Shown: positions 3,882 to 5,894 of the stretch, piece by piece
Position numbering within the stretch: the stretch's first letter is position 1
Layout of the letters: each line of letters starts with the position of its first letter
Assembly: GCA_003485715.1 (NCBI GenBank)
Contig: DNIF01000249.1
Span: 1-5,894, forward strand
DNA from: Gammaproteobacteria bacterium
Lineage (GTDB): Bacteria; Pseudomonadota; Gammaproteobacteria; UBA7966
Direction: 5' to 3'
DNA: 5,894 nt
Position numbers and translations under genes: made by a program
Notes under the pieces: model-generated
Database searches by the model: none
The model's input: the letters and a program-made list of their open reading frames with translations, nothing else
Told to the model about the DNA's origin: nothing

Positions 3882-5894
3882 TCAGAAGCGCACGCCAAAG
3901 GTGACGATGGCGCTGCGTCCGGGTGCCGTGGCACCGACACCACCGGCGAATCCGGGTAGCCGATAGGTGGTGTCAGTCAGGTTGTCGACCGTGATCTGCA
4001 CCGACACATGCGGGTCGGGGTTCCACGCCGCGTTGATGGAGTGGAGCACGAAGCCGGGCTCGGTGTCGTAAATGTTGCAGATCGGCAGAATGAAGGGGCA
4101 GTCCGGCCGAGCGCCAACCACCACCAGTCGGGGACCATTGGCGCGGATGCGATAACCCGCTGTGAAGCTCGCACCGAAGCGGCGTTGCAGCATGACTTGC
4201 AGCACGTCGCCGGGGAGATCGAACAGTGGTTGCGGGCCGCGATCGGCCGGAGTGGTGAAGCGCAGGAGATCCGGGTTGGAGTTGCGCGTGAAGTAGGCCT
4301 GACCGAGATCGAAGAAGCCATTGATGGTCGTGCCGGTGAGGCCGAAACTCCAGCCGCCGGTCTCGTAGTTGAGCTCGAACTCCATGCCTTCTCGTCGTTC
4401 GATGCCCGGTTGGGTGATGGCACCAGTCACCGCGTCCTCGAAGATGGATTCAAGCGTGTTGCGTACATCTGATCGATAGAAGGTCAGCTTGGCGAAGAGG
4501 TGATCGCCGTCGCGAAGCAGGCCGTCACCGAGCCAGCTCGCGCCCACCTCGTAGTTGTGCGCCTCTTCGGGCACATAGGCGTCACCGCAGATCGCGTTGG
4601 CGCGCGCGAGTGGCTGGGTCGGCCAGGCCGCATCTGCGGCCAGGAAGGTGTCGAGGGCGGCGAGATAGGCGTCGAGCGCCAGCAGGTGGGCGTCCATGGC
4701 AGCCATGAAGGCCGTCGTGCCGGAAAATCCCGGTGGGAACTGTGCACGCCTGGGTGCCACGGGTGGGCCTGCGGGCGGATCTGGGCGCGGGATGAACTGA
4801 CTGAAGAGCTGACAGCGTGAAAAGGCCCCGGCGGTGAAGAATTCATCGATGAGGGGCGGGCGGAAGGCCTCGAACCAGTCTGCAAAGAGGGTGAGACGGC
4901 CACCGCCCGGCACGTACTCGACGCCCGCACCGGGAGACATTCGCACGAAAGCGAGTTCCTCCGCCGAGCCCTGCGCGCGCAGCAGATCGACCGTAGGCCC
5001 CGCTGCGTTCACCTGGTAGCGATCCACGCGCAGGGCTGTGGTCAGACGCAGGTCCTGCCAGTCGAGTGCGTGTTCGACGAAGCCGCCGAAGGCGCGCTTG
5101 CTCCCGGGTGGCTGCGACATGTTCACGCTGCGGCGGGCATCGCGCGTCACGCGCAGGGTGTCGCGGGCCTCCTGGTTACCCTGGAATCCGAAACGCAGTT
5201 CACCACCGAAGGACCCGAGGCCCCAGACGCTGCGATTGCGTACATCGAGCGTCTGGATGTCGAAGTCGAAGAAGTCGTCACCGCCGCCAGCGAGTCGGCT
5301 GCCAAGGTCAGTCACGTTCTTCTGCGTCTGGCCCACGCTGCCCGTGAGATTGATCCAGGAGATGGGCTTCCATTCCCATTGGAACGCCTGCGAGTCCTCG
5401 CTGGTTTCCCGGCGCACGAGCCCGAAGATGCCGGGGCCACCACCGGTGGCGTCCAGGGGTTGCAGGCCCGCGAAGGTGCCCTCGCGGTGGAGCAGGCTGG
5501 CGAATCCGCGACTGCCTGTCGCCTCGATCTTGTAGAGCCCTGACGTGACGTTCTCGGAGGAGTTGGGCAGCGTCTCGCCGCCTGGTAGTCGGAAATCCTC
5601 ACCATTGCGATTGACCTGACTCACCAACAGATCGAGCCACTCGACCGGGCGCGCATAGAAGTTACCGATGAGTTGCTGGGAGCGATCATTGGCGCCGTGG
5701 GTAAAACGCAGCTCTCCACCCCAGCGCTCGTCGTCCCTGAGCAGATCGTTGGCATCGAGCGTCTCGATGAGCACCGCTCCGCCGAGTGCGCCGGAGCCCT
5801 CGGTGAGCGTGGCGGCACCGCGCAGCACGTCCACCTGACGGACCAGACTCGGATCGATGTCGACGCCGGTGCCGTAGCGGTATTTCTCGAAGTT
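3882..5894 (-). CDS. TonB-dependent outer-membrane receptor, heme-receptor type (N-terminus beyond window)
   Basis: The frame is open from the window edge to TGA at 3882-3884, giving 670 residues numbered here from the edge. The signal peptide, TonB box and first part of the plug are outside. Residues 1-50 are the end of the plug: YRYGTGVDIDP, VDVLRG and GSGALGGAV are classic TonB-receptor plug motifs. The rest is a beta-barrel ending in VDNLTDTTYRLPGF (636-649) and a final Phe (SAIVTFGVRF), the outer-membrane insertion signature. The plug wording, FRPP (344-347, compare the FRAP box) and EEAHNYEVGAS (443-453) point to heme/hemoglobin receptors that pass heme to the periplasm using TonB energy. 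Between FRPP and AHNYEV lies an insertion bracketed by Cys361 and Cys436, containing Pro-rich and heptad-repeat parts. A second Cys pair (599, 606) probably closes another loop. It converges with the ene-reductase gene. Ligand identity is inferred; any Fur-regulated promoter would be outside the window. Confidence 0.94.
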   Translation of the reverse strand, partial: NFEKYRYGTGVDIDPSLVRQVDVLRGAATLTEGSGALGGAVLIETLDANDLLRDDERWGGELRFTHGANDRSQQLIGNFYARPVEWLDLLVSQVNRNGEDFRLPGGETLPNSSENVTSGLYKIEATGSRGFASLLHREGTFAGLQPLDATGGGPGIFGLVRRETSEDSQAFQWEWKPISWINLTGSVGQTQKNVTDLGSRLAGGGDDFFDFDIQTLDVRNRSVWGLGSFGGELRFGFQGNQEARDTLRVTRDARRSVNMSQPPGSKRAFGGFVEHALDWQDLRLTTALRVDRYQVNAAGPTVDLLRAQGSAEELAFVRMSPGAGVEYVPGGGRLTLFADWFEAFRPPLIDEFFTAGAFSRCQLFSQFIPRPDPPAGPPVAPRRAQFPPGFSGTTAFMAAMDAHLLALDAYLAALDTFLAADAAWPTQPLARANAICGDAYVPEEAHNYEVGASWLGDGLLRDGDHLFAKLTFYRSDVRNTLESIFEDAVTGAITQPGIERREGMEFELNYETGGWSFGLTGTTINGFFDLGQAYFTRNSNPDLLRFTTPADRGPQPLFDLPGDVLQVMLQRRFGASFTAGYRIRANGPRLVVVGARPDCPFILPICNIYDTEPGFVLHSINAAWNPDPHVSVQITVDNLTDTTYRLPGFAGGVGATAPGRSAIVTFGVRF
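4635..4697 (-). repeat. Three in-frame 21-bp units encoding heptads in the receptor loop
   Basis: On the minus strand residues 400-420 read MDAHLLA, LDAYLAA and LDTFLAA, three consecutive heptads, followed by a partial DAA. The DNA units share GACGCC or GACACC and CT[CG] codons but use different synonyms elsewhere, so the duplication is old or under protein-level selection. The pattern suggests an amphipathic alpha-helix inside a beta-barrel protein, in the segment bracketed by Cys361 and Cys436. Confidence 0.8.

Noticed and set aside
3758..3943. Minus-strand 61-residue frame with repeated VTASSPR
   Set aside because: It is a translation of the 21-bp non-coding tandem array and overlaps the receptor 3' end. 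The repeated peptide follows from a repeat length divisible by three.

Overview
This window is GC-rich bacterial chromosome, and everything in it fits a gammaproteobacterium. The GltX protein follows the enterobacterial GluRS closely from end to end. From memory, the arrangement of gltX with a divergent tRNA-Val and a downstream tRNA-Ala(GGC) also resembles the E. coli gltX neighbourhood. The genus cannot be named from the sequence.

Layout. Bases 1-160 hold no convincing gene. A tRNA-Val(CAC) lies on the minus strand (161-235). It diverges from gltX (glutamyl-tRNA synthetase, 438-1871, plus), and both promoters can be read in the 202-bp gap between them. Directly after gltX, in the same reading frame, is the decayed remnant of a RelE/ParE-type toxin (1872-2153), broken by an in-frame TGA and without a start codon or visible antitoxin gene. 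Then come a strong promoter and the tandem tRNA-Ala(GGC) and tRNA-Glu(TTC) genes, separated by a 39-nt spacer that contains a perfect hairpin. A GGAGG-led Old Yellow Enzyme family flavin ene-reductase gene (2650-3726, plus) follows. It converges on a minus-strand TonB-dependent outer-membrane receptor of the heme-receptor type (3882 to the right edge; the N-terminus is outside the window). The convergent gap holds a 12-bp-stem palindrome running into five degenerate 21-bp tandem repeats.

How the parts fit. The left half is a translation block: an aminoacyl-tRNA synthetase, its cognate tRNA-Glu and two more tRNAs. All three recognisable promoters carry a GC-rich discriminator beginning CCG after the -10 element, as expected of stringently controlled stable-RNA promoters. 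The right half is accessory metabolism (alkene reduction, probable heme or iron uptake) with no obvious functional link to the left half.

No clearly new multi-gene system is present. The points most worth a second look are the toxin remnant running in frame out of gltX, the Cys-bracketed heptad-repeat insertion in the receptor, the replaced zinc ligand in GltX, the common promoter architecture, and the palindrome plus tandem-repeat array.
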